Notes under the pieces: generated by a model | The model's database searches: none | Told to the model about the DNA's origin: nothing | Seen by the model: the letters and a program-made list of their open reading frames with translations, nothing else | Shown here: piece by piece, positions 55,257 through 64,000 of the stretch | Position numbering within the stretch: the first letter of the stretch is position 1 | How the letters are laid out: the number at the start of each line of letters is the position of its first letter | From: Pseudomonas peli | Lineage (GTDB): Bacteria; Pseudomonadota; Gammaproteobacteria; Pseudomonadales; Pseudomonadaceae | Direction: 5' to 3' | Assembly (NCBI RefSeq): GCF_900099645.1 | Contig: NZ_FMTL01000002.1 | Coordinates: forward strand, 870,334 to 934,333 | Length of the DNA stretch: 64,000 nucleotides | Translations under genes and position numbers: made by a program

Positions 55257-56810
55257 ATGCGTATCAAAGTCCACTGCCAGAACCGAATTGGCATCCTGCG
55301 CGACATCCTCAACCTGCTGGTCGAATACGGCATCAACGTCGCCCGTGGCGAGGTCGGTGGCGAACAGGGCAATGCCATCTATTTGCACTGCCCGAACCTG
55401 ATCAACCTGCAGTTCCAATCGCTGCGACCTAAGTTCGAGGCGATTTCCGGGGTGTTCGGCGTTAAGCGTGTGGGTCTGATGCCCAGCGAGCGTCGTCATC
55501 TGGAGTTGAATGCCTTGCTCGGTGCGCTGGATTTCCCGGTGTTGTCGATTGATATGGGTGGCTCCATCGTCGCGGCCAACCGCAGCGCCGCGCAGTTGCT
55601 CGGGGTGCGGGTGGATGAAGTGCCGGGTATTCCGCTGTCACGCTACGCCGAGGATTTCGACCTGCCCGAACTGGTGCGCGCCAATAAGTCGCGGATCAAT
55701 GGGCTGCGGGTAAAAGTGAAGGGCGATGTGTTTCTCGCCGATATCGCGCCGCTGCAAACCGAGCATGAAGAGAGCGATGCCATGGCCGGCGCGGTGTTGA
55801 CCCTGCACCGCGCGGATCGAGTGGGCGAGCGCATCTACAACGTGCGCAAGCAGGAACTGCGTGGCTTCGATTCGATCTTTCAGAGCTCCAAGGTAATGGC
55901 CGCTGTAGTGCGCGAAGCGAGGCGTATGGCGCCCCTGGATGCGCCGTTGCTGATCGAGGGCGAAACCGGTACCGGCAAGGAGCTGCTGGCTCGCGCCTGC
56001 CACCTGGCCAGCCCGCGTGGGCAGTCGCCGTTTATGGCGCTGAACTGCGCCGGTCTGCCGGAATCCATGGCCGAAACCGAGCTCTTCGGCTACGGCCCCG
56101 GAGCTTTCGAAGGCGCGCGGCCTGAAGGCAAACTCGGCCTGCTCGAGCTGACCGCTGGCGGCACGCTGTTTCTCGATGGTGTCGGCGAGATGAGCCCGCG
56201 CCTACAAGCCAAGCTGCTGCGCTTTCTGCAGGATGGCTGCTTCCGCCGGGTGGGCAGTGATGAAGAGGTGTACCTGGATGTGCGGGTGATTTGCGCCACC
56301 CAGGTCGATCTGTCCGAGTTATGCGCGAAAGCTGAGTTTCGCAAAGATCTTTACCATCGCCTCAACGTACTCAGCCTGCATATCCCGCCGCTGCGCGAAT
56401 GCTTGGATGGCCTGCCGCCTCTGGTGGAGCACTTTCTTGACCAGGCCAGCCGGCAGATCGGTTGCCCGCTGCCCAAACTCGCACCGCAAGTGCTGGACAA
56501 ACTCAGCCATTACCACTGGCCGGGCAACGTGCGCCAACTGGAGAACGTGCTGTTTCAAGCCGTTTCACTGTGTGACGGCGGGGTGGTCAAGGGCGAGCAT
56601 ATCCGCCTGCCGGACTACGGCGCGCCGCAGCCGCTGGGCGAGTTCTCGGTGGAAGGCGGCCTGGACGAGATTCTCGGGCGCTTTGAGAAAGCCGTGCTTG
56701 AGCGTCTGTTCCATGACCATCCCAGCAGCCGTCAGTTAGGTAAGCGTCTTGGCGTGTCACACACCACGATTGCCAACAAGCTGCGTCAGCATGGGTTGGG
56801 TAAGGAGTAG
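55257..56810 (+). CDS. phhR: PhhR, TyrR-type enhancer-binding regulator of aromatic amino acid catabolism
   Basis: A 517-residue regulator: ACT domain at 1-72 (aromatic amino acid sensing), PAS at about 85-150, AAA+ domain at about 205-435 and a C-terminal Fis-type helix-turn-helix (LGKRLGVSHTTIANKLRQHG). Walker A is GETGTGKE (235-242) and Walker B ends GGTLFLDGVGE. The sigma-54 contact loop reads GAFEGA (282-287) instead of GAFTGA. It activates phhABC and, in P. putida, hpd and hmgA in response to Phe/Tyr. The ATG at 55257 begins the ACT domain. Confidence 0.95.
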   Translation: MRIKVHCQNRIGILRDILNLLVEYGINVARGEVGGEQGNAIYLHCPNLINLQFQSLRPKFEAISGVFGVKRVGLMPSERRHLELNALLGALDFPVLSIDMGGSIVAANRSAAQLLGVRVDEVPGIPLSRYAEDFDLPELVRANKSRINGLRVKVKGDVFLADIAPLQTEHEESDAMAGAVLTLHRADRVGERIYNVRKQELRGFDSIFQSSKVMAAVVREARRMAPLDAPLLIEGETGTGKELLARACHLASPRGQSPFMALNCAGLPESMAETELFGYGPGAFEGARPEGKLGLLELTAGGTLFLDGVGEMSPRLQAKLLRFLQDGCFRRVGSDEEVYLDVRVICATQVDLSELCAKAEFRKDLYHRLNVLSLHIPPLRECLDGLPPLVEHFLDQASRQIGCPLPKLAPQVLDKLSHYHWPGNVRQLENVLFQAVSLCDGGVVKGEHIRLPDYGAPQPLGEFSVEGGLDEILGRFEKAVLERLFHDHPSSRQLGKRLGVSHTTIANKLRQHGLGKE

Positions 56811-56936
56811 CGGGCCTTTAGCCGTAAGGGCTATTCGCAGTTACGAACCCTCTATTGGGTCAGCCCATCGCGGAAAATGTAGCGCTAGAGTGTGCTGATC
56901 AGCCTATGACCTGATGGACCCGCAGCAAGGATGGCC

Positions 56937-58010
56937 ATGCCCAACATAAACCGCAGTGATGCCCAGCAACGTGCCGATGACATTGGCGTTTTCAACCGTG
57001 AATTGGCTCGTCTTGAGACAGAGCAGGTGTTGAATCTTAGTGACAGCCAGCGTGCCAATTTGCACGGCTATCAGCAGCAATTGCTTAACAGCTACCTGGC
57101 GGCTTTCGATATCGATCACGATATCCAGGCTCGGCAGCTGTCGCTGGGCATGCGCATTGCATCGTTTCTCGGCGCGCTGGCGTTGGCGGCCAGTGTGTTT
57201 TTCCTGTTCTACCAGTTCTGGGGGCTGTTCGGCACTCAGAGCCAGGTGGCGATTCTGCTGAACGCGAGCATCGCTTCGTTTGGCCTGACACTGTGGGTGC
57301 AACGCCTCGATAGCTCGGGCTATTTCAGCAAGCTGGCGGCGTTGGTGGCCTTTACCTGCTTTGTGCTGAACATCGTCATGCTTGGGCAGATCTTCAATAT
57401 CACTCCCTCGAACAACGCCTTGCTGCCCTGGGCACTCTACGCGCTGCTGCTGGCTTATGCCTGTGGTTCGCGTCTGCTGCTGGCGGCAGGGCTCAGCTGT
57501 CTGCTGGCCTTTGTCGCGGCGCGGATTGGCAGTTGGGACGGCATCTACTGGCTGGGTTTTGCCCAGCGGCCTGAGAATTTCATGCTGCCGGCGCTGCTGA
57601 TCTTCGCGGTGCCGCTGCTGATTAATCAGCGCCGTTTTGACGGCTTTGCGGTGATCTATCGGGTATTTGGCCTGCTTGGGGTATTTGTCCCGGTACTGGT
57701 GTTGTCGCATTGGGGCGCGGGCAGTTACTTCGATTATTCGCCCGAGTACATCGAGAATACCTACCAGATTGGTAGCTTTATCCTCGCCGCCCTGGTGATC
57801 TGGCTCGGCGTGCGCCGTGGCTGGGCGGATGTGGTGAACACCGGGCTGAGTTTCTTTGTGATTTTTCTCTACACCAAGCTGTTCGACTGGTGGTGGGAGA
57901 GCATGCCCAAGTACCTGTTCTTCCTGGTGCTGGGTTTGAGTGCGGTGCTGATTCTGCTGGTGCTGCGGCGCTTGCGTAGCCGCCACGGTTTGCTGGGAGG
58001 TGCGCAATGA
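56937..58010 (+). CDS. DUF2157 domain-containing membrane protein
   Basis: A protein of about 357 residues. The N-terminus is soluble and helical (to about residue 75), followed by about ten membrane helices (MRIASFLGALALAASVFFLFYQFWGLFG and on), the DUF2157 layout. Function is unknown. The ATG at 56937 has AAGG at workable spacing; the ATG at 56931 sits directly on that site. The stop overlaps the next gene by four bases (ATGA), making a two-gene operon. Confidence 0.8.
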   Translation: MPNINRSDAQQRADDIGVFNRELARLETEQVLNLSDSQRANLHGYQQQLLNSYLAAFDIDHDIQARQLSLGMRIASFLGALALAASVFFLFYQFWGLFGTQSQVAILLNASIASFGLTLWVQRLDSSGYFSKLAALVAFTCFVLNIVMLGQIFNITPSNNALLPWALYALLLAYACGSRLLLAAGLSCLLAFVAARIGSWDGIYWLGFAQRPENFMLPALLIFAVPLLINQRRFDGFAVIYRVFGLLGVFVPVLVLSHWGAGSYFDYSPEYIENTYQIGSFILAALVIWLGVRRGWADVVNTGLSFFVIFLYTKLFDWWWESMPKYLFFLVLGLSAVLILLVLRRLRSRHGLLGGAQ

Positions 58011-58924
58011 GCAGCGTGCGTGCGCGTTATCTGATTGCCGGGCTGGTGCTGATCGGGCTGGTTAACGCCATTGTCCTGGCGGGCGTGGCCTGGAATCGCC
58101 AGGAGCCCGAGGAAAGCCGCCTACAACTGTCCGAGCGCGAGCTGGGCGCGACCTACGCCTATTGGCGCAAGGACAACAGCAGCTTGGCGCTGCGCCTTGA
58201 TTACCGCTGGCCGAGCCAGGCGGATGATGACCACTACTACCCGTCGATCAGCGCCGAAAAGATGGCCGAGCTAGGCTTCCATGTACCCACTGAGCTTAAC
58301 GAGCAGACCGTGCGGCGTTACCGTCGTCAGCTGGACCGCGATGCGTTGCTGGTGTTGGAACTCGATGGTCCGGCTTATCAGCGTGAAGTGGCGCTGCAGG
58401 TTGCCGCCCATGCCGAAGCCTTGCGCCTGCAGAAGTCTGTGCCGGACAGCAAGGAGTTGAGCGAGGCGGCTCAGCATGCTGCTAATGCGCTGAACTATGA
58501 GCAGCACCGCGCCACTCGCTTGCTGGTGGTCGATGTTGGAATGGATCAGCAGGCATTGCGCGAGCGTTACCCTGATCGTGCGCGCTACGCCATTGTGCGC
58601 AGCATCATCGAAGTGCAAGCCAGCAGCGTAGCGACTGACTGGGATGGAGAGGGCGATGACCCGCGCCCGGATAACCAGCGCTGGACCTGGCAGCTCGGCG
58701 GTTCGGCCGAAACCCCAGGGGTGCAGAACCTCAATCTGCCGCATCGCTGGCATGCAACGTTCGACAGCCTGCCCCAGCAAGCTGAGCAGCAAAGCGTCGA
58801 CTACTCGGGTTATCAGAAGCTGTTTAGTGCCGAAGTCGCCTTCGGTCGGCGGCTGGAGCCCTGGTTTGTTGCGTTGAGTGCCAGGCAGGCGAGTACGCTG
58901 CAGCCTACGACCAAGGTGCAATAG
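58007..58924 (+). CDS. DUF4824-type membrane-anchored protein
   Basis: A 305-residue protein with one N-terminal membrane helix (about 8-28) and a large extracytoplasmic domain. The opening LIAGLVLIGLVNAIVLAGVAWNR then LQLSERELGATYAYWRKDNSSLALRLDYRW is the pattern of DUF4824 proteins. No catalytic motif is recognised. It is translationally coupled to the DUF2157 gene, so the two products probably form a membrane pair. A terminator follows about 95 bases later. Confidence 0.75.
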   Translation: MSSVRARYLIAGLVLIGLVNAIVLAGVAWNRQEPEESRLQLSERELGATYAYWRKDNSSLALRLDYRWPSQADDDHYYPSISAEKMAELGFHVPTELNEQTVRRYRRQLDRDALLVLELDGPAYQREVALQVAAHAEALRLQKSVPDSKELSEAAQHAANALNYEQHRATRLLVVDVGMDQQALRERYPDRARYAIVRSIIEVQASSVATDWDGEGDDPRPDNQRWTWQLGGSAETPGVQNLNLPHRWHATFDSLPQQAEQQSVDYSGYQKLFSAEVAFGRRLEPWFVALSARQASTLQPTTKVQ

Positions 58925-59020
58925 TGCAGCGCAGCGTGCTGGGCGAAAGTGGCGGCGTTCCAATCCTGCGTGGTTTGGATGCAAGCGTTTCTCCATTCCT
59001 CTCCCTGGAATGATTTGGGT

Positions 59021-59046
59021 AGGCGGTCAGATGACCGCCTTTTTTT
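59021..59046 (+). terminator. Rho-independent terminator after the DUF4824 gene
   Basis: AGGCGGTC-AGAT-GACCGCCT followed by six further Ts: a perfect stem and strong T-run. Confidence 0.92.
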
Positions 59047-59208
59047 ATGTTCAGCACATCCATGTGCTTCTCCCTCGACGGGGCTTGCGCGCAAAAACGC
59101 TCCTCGCGTTTTTGTGGCGTGCCATCCCTGGCCGCCGCCCTGCGGGCCGTCGCTACGCGACGTTAAAAATTGCTCCCGTCAATTTTTTTGCCTGGAAAAA
59201 GCGTCTGC

Positions 59209-59240
59209 AACCATGGTCGTAGAGCGTTAAGACCATGGTC
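59209..59240. promoter_or_regulatory. Repeated GACCATGGTC-type palindrome before acsA
   Basis: ACCATGGTCG occurs twice in direct orientation 22 bases apart, and the second copy is the full 10-bp palindrome GACCATGGTC. The pair ends 72 bases before the acsA start. A regulator dimer site is plausible; the regulator is unknown. Confidence 0.35.
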
Positions 59241-59312
59241 GAATGGCTCAAAGGTGGGGTCCTGGCTACAAAATGGCCCATAGAACAACAACTACCCACC
59301 GAGGTGTTTCTG

Positions 59313-61268
<1,956 letters not shown>

Positions 61269-61289
61269 CTTCGGTTGCAACGCCTGTAA

Positions 61290-61335
61290 ACAACGCCCTG
61301 TTTCGGCCACAAGCCGGGCAGGGCGTTGTACTTTG
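61290..61335 (+). terminator. Terminator-like hairpin after acsA
   Basis: ACAACGCCCTG and CAGGGCGTTGT form an 11-bp stem with an 18-base loop that can itself pair; only a short ACTTT follows. Confidence 0.6.
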
Positions 61336-61795
61336 TGCTGCATTATCGATTTTCATCTGGGTATTTCGTTGTCACTCGGGTGTAACAACGCGCACTTTTA
61401 TGGGGTGTGCGGGAACGTTTTGCGCCAAGATGGCGCGTCGTTCGCTGCGGCTGTAGAAATAAAAACTGCCACCAGGCCAGGTAAATAAAGGCCTTGTTAA
61501 AACTGGGCGCGTTAATTGCTTGAATCAATGGTTAAATGTCTTTTCTGTCTCTGCATAAATTTCAGAGGCTGTCAATATCCTCGCTATACCCGTCCTGGCC
61601 TTTTGTAATTACTTGTCGCATTGAAGAAATATCGACTTCCGAGCTGTCGCTAGAATGCCGCTCACCCGGCTGGGGCCGTCCGGCGCCTGCGTAGCGCGCA
61701 GCTTGGCGGTGACTCACTACAATTCATGCAAGGCTGGATGCATACCCGAACAATCTCTGCCAACCGATGCCATTCCCATTCGAAGGAGTCACACA
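61336..61795. other. 460-base gap upstream of aotJ
   Basis: The region is AT-rich between 61445 and 61640 and likely contains the aot promoter and ArgR-type sites. No gene is supported: the aotJ frame extends upstream to 61655, but that part is not coding-like. Confidence 0.5.
61614..61650 (+). promoter_or_regulatory. Possible ArgR half-sites before aotJ
   Basis: TGTCGC at 61614 is followed by 8 bases and AA, the layout remembered for P. aeruginosa ArgR half-sites; a second TGTCGC occurs at 61645. ArgR activates the aot operon in P. aeruginosa. The spacing of the two copies (31 bases) is unusual, so this is tentative. Confidence 0.3.
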
Positions 61796-62575
61796 ATGAA
61801 GAAGATTGCACTTCTCGGCGCTCTGGCGCTGTCCATGCTGTCGCCGTTGACCATGGCTGAAGACGCCAAGCCTCTGCGTATCGGTATCGAAGCGGCTTAT
61901 CCGCCGTTCGCCTTCAAAACGGCTGATGGTGCCATCAGCGGTTTTGACTACGACATCGGCATCGCTCTGTGCGAAGAGATGAAAGTGGAATGCAAATGGA
62001 TCGAGCAGGAGTTCGACGGCCTGATCCCAGCCCTGAAAGTACGCAAGTTCGACGCCGTACTCTCTTCGATGAGCATCACCGAAGATCGCCTGAAATCGGT
62101 TGATTTCAGCGGCAAGTACTACCAGACCCCAGGCAAGTTGGCGATGAAGGCCGGCACCGTGATCAACGACCCGCTGGTGGATCTGAAAGGCAAAAAAGTC
62201 GGCGTACAGCGCGCCTCCACCTACGACCGCTACGCCACCGATATCTTCGCACCTGCCGGTGTCGAAATCGTGCGTTACAGCTCGCAGAACGAAGCCTTCC
62301 TCGACCTGACCTCCGGTCGTTTGGACGCCACCTTTGCTGACGTCGTCAACATCGACGATGGCTTTATCAAGACTGACGCCGGTAAAGGCTTCGCCCTGGT
62401 AGGCCCAGACTTCGCCGACGAGAAATACATCGGCATGGGCGCTGGTATTGCCGTGCGCAAGGGCGACAAGGCCCTGGCTGACAAAATCAGCGCTGCCATC
62501 CTGGCCATCCGTGCCAACGGCAAGTACAAGGAAGTGCAGGACAAGTACTTCGACTTCAACGTCTACGGCGACTGA
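61796..62575 (+). CDS. aotJ: Arginine/ornithine-binding periplasmic protein AotJ
   Basis: A 259-residue solute-binding protein (family 3). The signal peptide ends after TMA at about residue 21. The ligand-cleft segments are IGIEAAYPPFAFKTADG, EQEFDGLIPALKVRKFDAVLSSMSITEDR and the hinge region KKVGVQRASTYDRYA. It resembles P. aeruginosa AotJ and LAO-binding proteins over its length. It feeds the AotQ/AotM permease encoded next. GGAG precedes the ATG. A hairpin in the following gap probably keeps its mRNA more abundant than that of the permease genes. Confidence 0.92.
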   Translation: MKKIALLGALALSMLSPLTMAEDAKPLRIGIEAAYPPFAFKTADGAISGFDYDIGIALCEEMKVECKWIEQEFDGLIPALKVRKFDAVLSSMSITEDRLKSVDFSGKYYQTPGKLAMKAGTVINDPLVDLKGKKVGVQRASTYDRYATDIFAPAGVEIVRYSSQNEAFLDLTSGRLDATFADVVNIDDGFIKTDAGKGFALVGPDFADEKYIGMGAGIAVRKGDKALADKISAAILAIRANGKYKEVQDKYFDFNVYGD

Positions 62576-62601
62576 TTTTCCTGACCGCGTCGTCTTCACT
62601 C

Positions 62602-62642
62602 AAAGTGGCGCAAGCCCGCAGCCTGTAGGCCTGCGTCACTTT
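62602..62642 (+). terminator. Attenuator-like hairpin between aotJ and aotQ
   Basis: AAAGTG-G-CGCA-A-GCC pairs with GGC-C-TGCG-T-CACTTT, with one mismatch and one G-U, followed by TCTTGTTGT. This is a common arrangement that gives more binding protein than permease. Confidence 0.65.
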
Positions 62643-62692
62643 CTTGTTGTGCTTCCTGGCGCCGCCTGGCGCTTGCATGAGGTAACCAGAGC

Positions 62693-63382
62693 ATGCTCAA
62701 CGGCTACGGCTCGACAATTCTCGACGGTGCATGGCTCACCCTGATTCTGGCGCTGACCTCGATGGCCGTGGCCATTGTCTTGGGGCTGCTGGGCGCGGCG
62801 TTTCGCCTGTCGCCGATCAAGTGGCTGGCGCTGCTGGGCGAAACCTACGCCACGGTGATCCGCGGGATTCCCGATCTGGTGCTGATCCTGCTGATCTTCT
62901 ATGGCGGTCAGGACATGGTTAACCGTTTGGCGCCGATGCTCGGCTACGACGATTACATCGATATCAACCCCTTTATTGCTGGCGTGTTCACCATGGGTTT
63001 TATCTTTGGTGCTTACCTGTCGGAGACCTTCCGCGGCGCCTTTATGGCCATCCCCAAAGGGCAGGCTGAAGCAGGCGCGGCTTATGGCATGAATGGCATG
63101 CAGGTGTTCTTCCGCATCCTGGTGCCGCAGATGATTCGCTTCGCCATTCCTGGGTTCACCAACAACTGGCTGGTGTTGACCAAGGCTACCGCGCTGATTT
63201 CCGTGGTGGGTCTGCAGGACATGATGTTCAAGGCGAAAAGTGCCGCCGATGCCACCCGCGAGCCCTTCACCTTCTACTTGGCTGTAGCGGCCCTGTACCT
63301 GGTGCTGACCAGCGTGTCGCTGCTGGCTTTGCGTTACCTGGAAAAACGTTACTCGGTCGGCATTAAAGCCGCTGATCTGTAA
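62693..63382 (+). CDS. aotQ: ABC transporter permease AotQ
   Basis: A 229-residue inner-membrane permease of the HisQ/HisM type with five hydrophobic helices. The TVIRGIPDLVLILLIFYGGQ segment is the family N-terminal pattern, and the EAA loop that docks the ATPase reads AIPKGQAEAGAAYGMNGMQVFFRILVPQM. It pairs with AotM as a heterodimer. TGAGG precedes the ATG. aotM starts 15 bases after the stop. Confidence 0.93.
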   Translation: MLNGYGSTILDGAWLTLILALTSMAVAIVLGLLGAAFRLSPIKWLALLGETYATVIRGIPDLVLILLIFYGGQDMVNRLAPMLGYDDYIDINPFIAGVFTMGFIFGAYLSETFRGAFMAIPKGQAEAGAAYGMNGMQVFFRILVPQMIRFAIPGFTNNWLVLTKATALISVVGLQDMMFKAKSAADATREPFTFYLAVAALYLVLTSVSLLALRYLEKRYSVGIKAADL

Positions 63383-63397
63383 GCGGGGAGCGCAGCG

Positions 63398-64000
63398 ATG
63401 ATTTTTGACTACACCGTAATCTGGGAAAACCTGCCGCTGTACATCAGCGGAGTGGGCGTCACCCTGAAAATTCTGCTGATTTCCCTGGCGTGCGGCTTGG
63501 CCTTGGCCATTCCTTTGGGCTTGATGCGCGTTTCCAAGTCGCCTCTGGTCAACTTTCCAGCTTGGCTGTACACCTACGTGATTCGCGGTACCCCCATGCT
63601 GGTGCAGCTGTTTCTCATCTATTACGGCCTGGCGCAGTTCGAGGCCGTCCGTGAGAGCGTGTTGTGGCCGTACTTCTCCAGCGCCACCTTCTGCGCCTGC
63701 CTGGCGTTTGCCATCAACACCAGTGCCTATAGCGCGGAGATTCTCGCCGGCAGCCTGAAAGCCACGCCGCATGGCGAGATTGAAGCCGCCAAGGCCATGG
63801 GTATGTCGCGTTTCAAACTGTACCGCCGCATCCTGCTGCCGTCGGCCCTGCGCCGCGCACTGCCGCAGTACAGCAACGAAGTGATCATGATGCTGCACAC
63901 CACGTCGCTGGCCTCGATCGTCACCCTGATCGACATCACCGGCGCAGCACGTACCGTCAGCTCGCAGTATTACCTGCCGTTCGAGGCGTTTATCACTGCC
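63398..64000 (+). CDS. aotM: ABC transporter permease AotM, 5' part
   Basis: Cut by the end of the window after 201 codons; no stop is reached. The visible part has the HisM-type pattern: YTYVIRGTPMLVQLFLIYYGL, the EAA loop ATPHGEIEAAKAMGMSRFKLYRRILLP, and at least four hydrophobic helices. The start at 63398 has GGGGAG upstream. The ATPase gene (aotP) and regulator argR expected in P. aeruginosa order would lie beyond the window. Confidence 0.93.
   Translation, partial: MIFDYTVIWENLPLYISGVGVTLKILLISLACGLALAIPLGLMRVSKSPLVNFPAWLYTYVIRGTPMLVQLFLIYYGLAQFEAVRESVLWPYFSSATFCACLAFAINTSAYSAEILAGSLKATPHGEIEAAKAMGMSRFKLYRRILLPSALRRALPQYSNEVIMMLHTTSLASIVTLIDITGAARTVSSQYYLPFEAFITA

Larger units (their letters stand above)
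58925..59312. other. 388-base gap upstream of acsA with several inverted repeats
   Basis: Besides the terminator, it holds an AAAAACGC/GCGTTTTT pair (about 59090-59113), an AAAAATTG/CAATTTTT pair (about 59164-59187) and two copies of the palindromic CCATGGTC (59211-59218 and 59233-59240). It presumably contains the acsA promoter. No gene is seen. Confidence 0.5.

Noticed and set aside
62636..63898. 420-codon minus-strand open frame across aotQ and aotM
   Set aside because: Both plus-strand permeases are convincing; the minus frame is Gln/His-rich with no domain.

Overview
The window is a contiguous piece of a Pseudomonas (sensu lato) chromosome. The evidence is the high GC content with G/C-rich third codon positions, the Pseudomonas-type phhABC-phhR locus, a secreted lipase with its foldase, the acsA-aotJQM gene order, and a moxR/DUF58/tgpA operon like that of P. 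aeruginosa. A fused glucosylglycerol-phosphate synthase/phosphatase of the kind known from P. anguilliseptica suggests a halotolerant or brackish-water species. I see no rRNA, tRNA, CRISPR array, insertion sequence, integrase or prophage genes.

Layout. 0-9.5 kb: the end of a MoxR AAA+ ATPase, DUF58 and TgpA transglutaminase (overlapping operon), a CHAD protein, a thioesterase, a chemoreceptor, TatD, an MltF-type lytic transglycosylase and a DoxX protein. 9.5-11.6 kb: a lipase-foldase operon on the minus strand with a candidate sigma-54 promoter and a strong intercistronic hairpin. 12-24.6 kb: polyphosphate:AMP phosphotransferase, a thiolase, a DMT exporter, a flavodoxin-fold reductase overlapping fumC, DUF2804, DUF2059, a BolA-like protein, TrhO, a DsbA-like protein and an ABC exporter. 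24.7-30.4 kb: a tight hpd-hmgA-fahA-maiA operon that degrades 4-hydroxyphenylpyruvate to fumarate and acetoacetate, followed by an SNF-family sodium symporter.

30.5-45 kb is signal-transduction rich: three intact chemoreceptors, a GGDEF/EAL protein with a periplasmic molybdopterin-oxidoreductase-fold partner, a diguanylate cyclase with an intact inhibitory site, and a decayed chemoreceptor C-terminus. A membrane-bound hydrolase, a MocR-type regulator and CcoG lie among them. 45-52.5 kb: ArfB, a LysR regulator, a VOC protein, GgpPS, an MFS transporter and a DUF2254 protein. 52.6-56.8 kb: phhABC (phenylalanine to tyrosine to 4-hydroxyphenylpyruvate) divergent from its regulator phhR. 56.9-64 kb: a DUF2157/DUF4824 membrane pair, acsA, and the start of the aot arginine/ornithine ABC transporter, cut by the window end.

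The genes join into one clear pathway. PhhA, PhhB and PhhC make 4-hydroxyphenylpyruvate, and the operon 25-30 kb away consumes it. Both loci carry the same operator-like pattern (GTAAAG-N5-GTTACG), which fits a TyrR/PhhR box. The acetoacetate and fumarate products could feed the thiolase, fumarase and acetyl-CoA synthetase also encoded here, but that link is general metabolism, not something the layout proves. Most of the window is ordinary core Pseudomonas DNA. The points worth a second look are candidate RNA hairpins and operators, the compact homogentisate operon, the sensor-like pair in front of the GGDEF/EAL gene, and two gene remnants.
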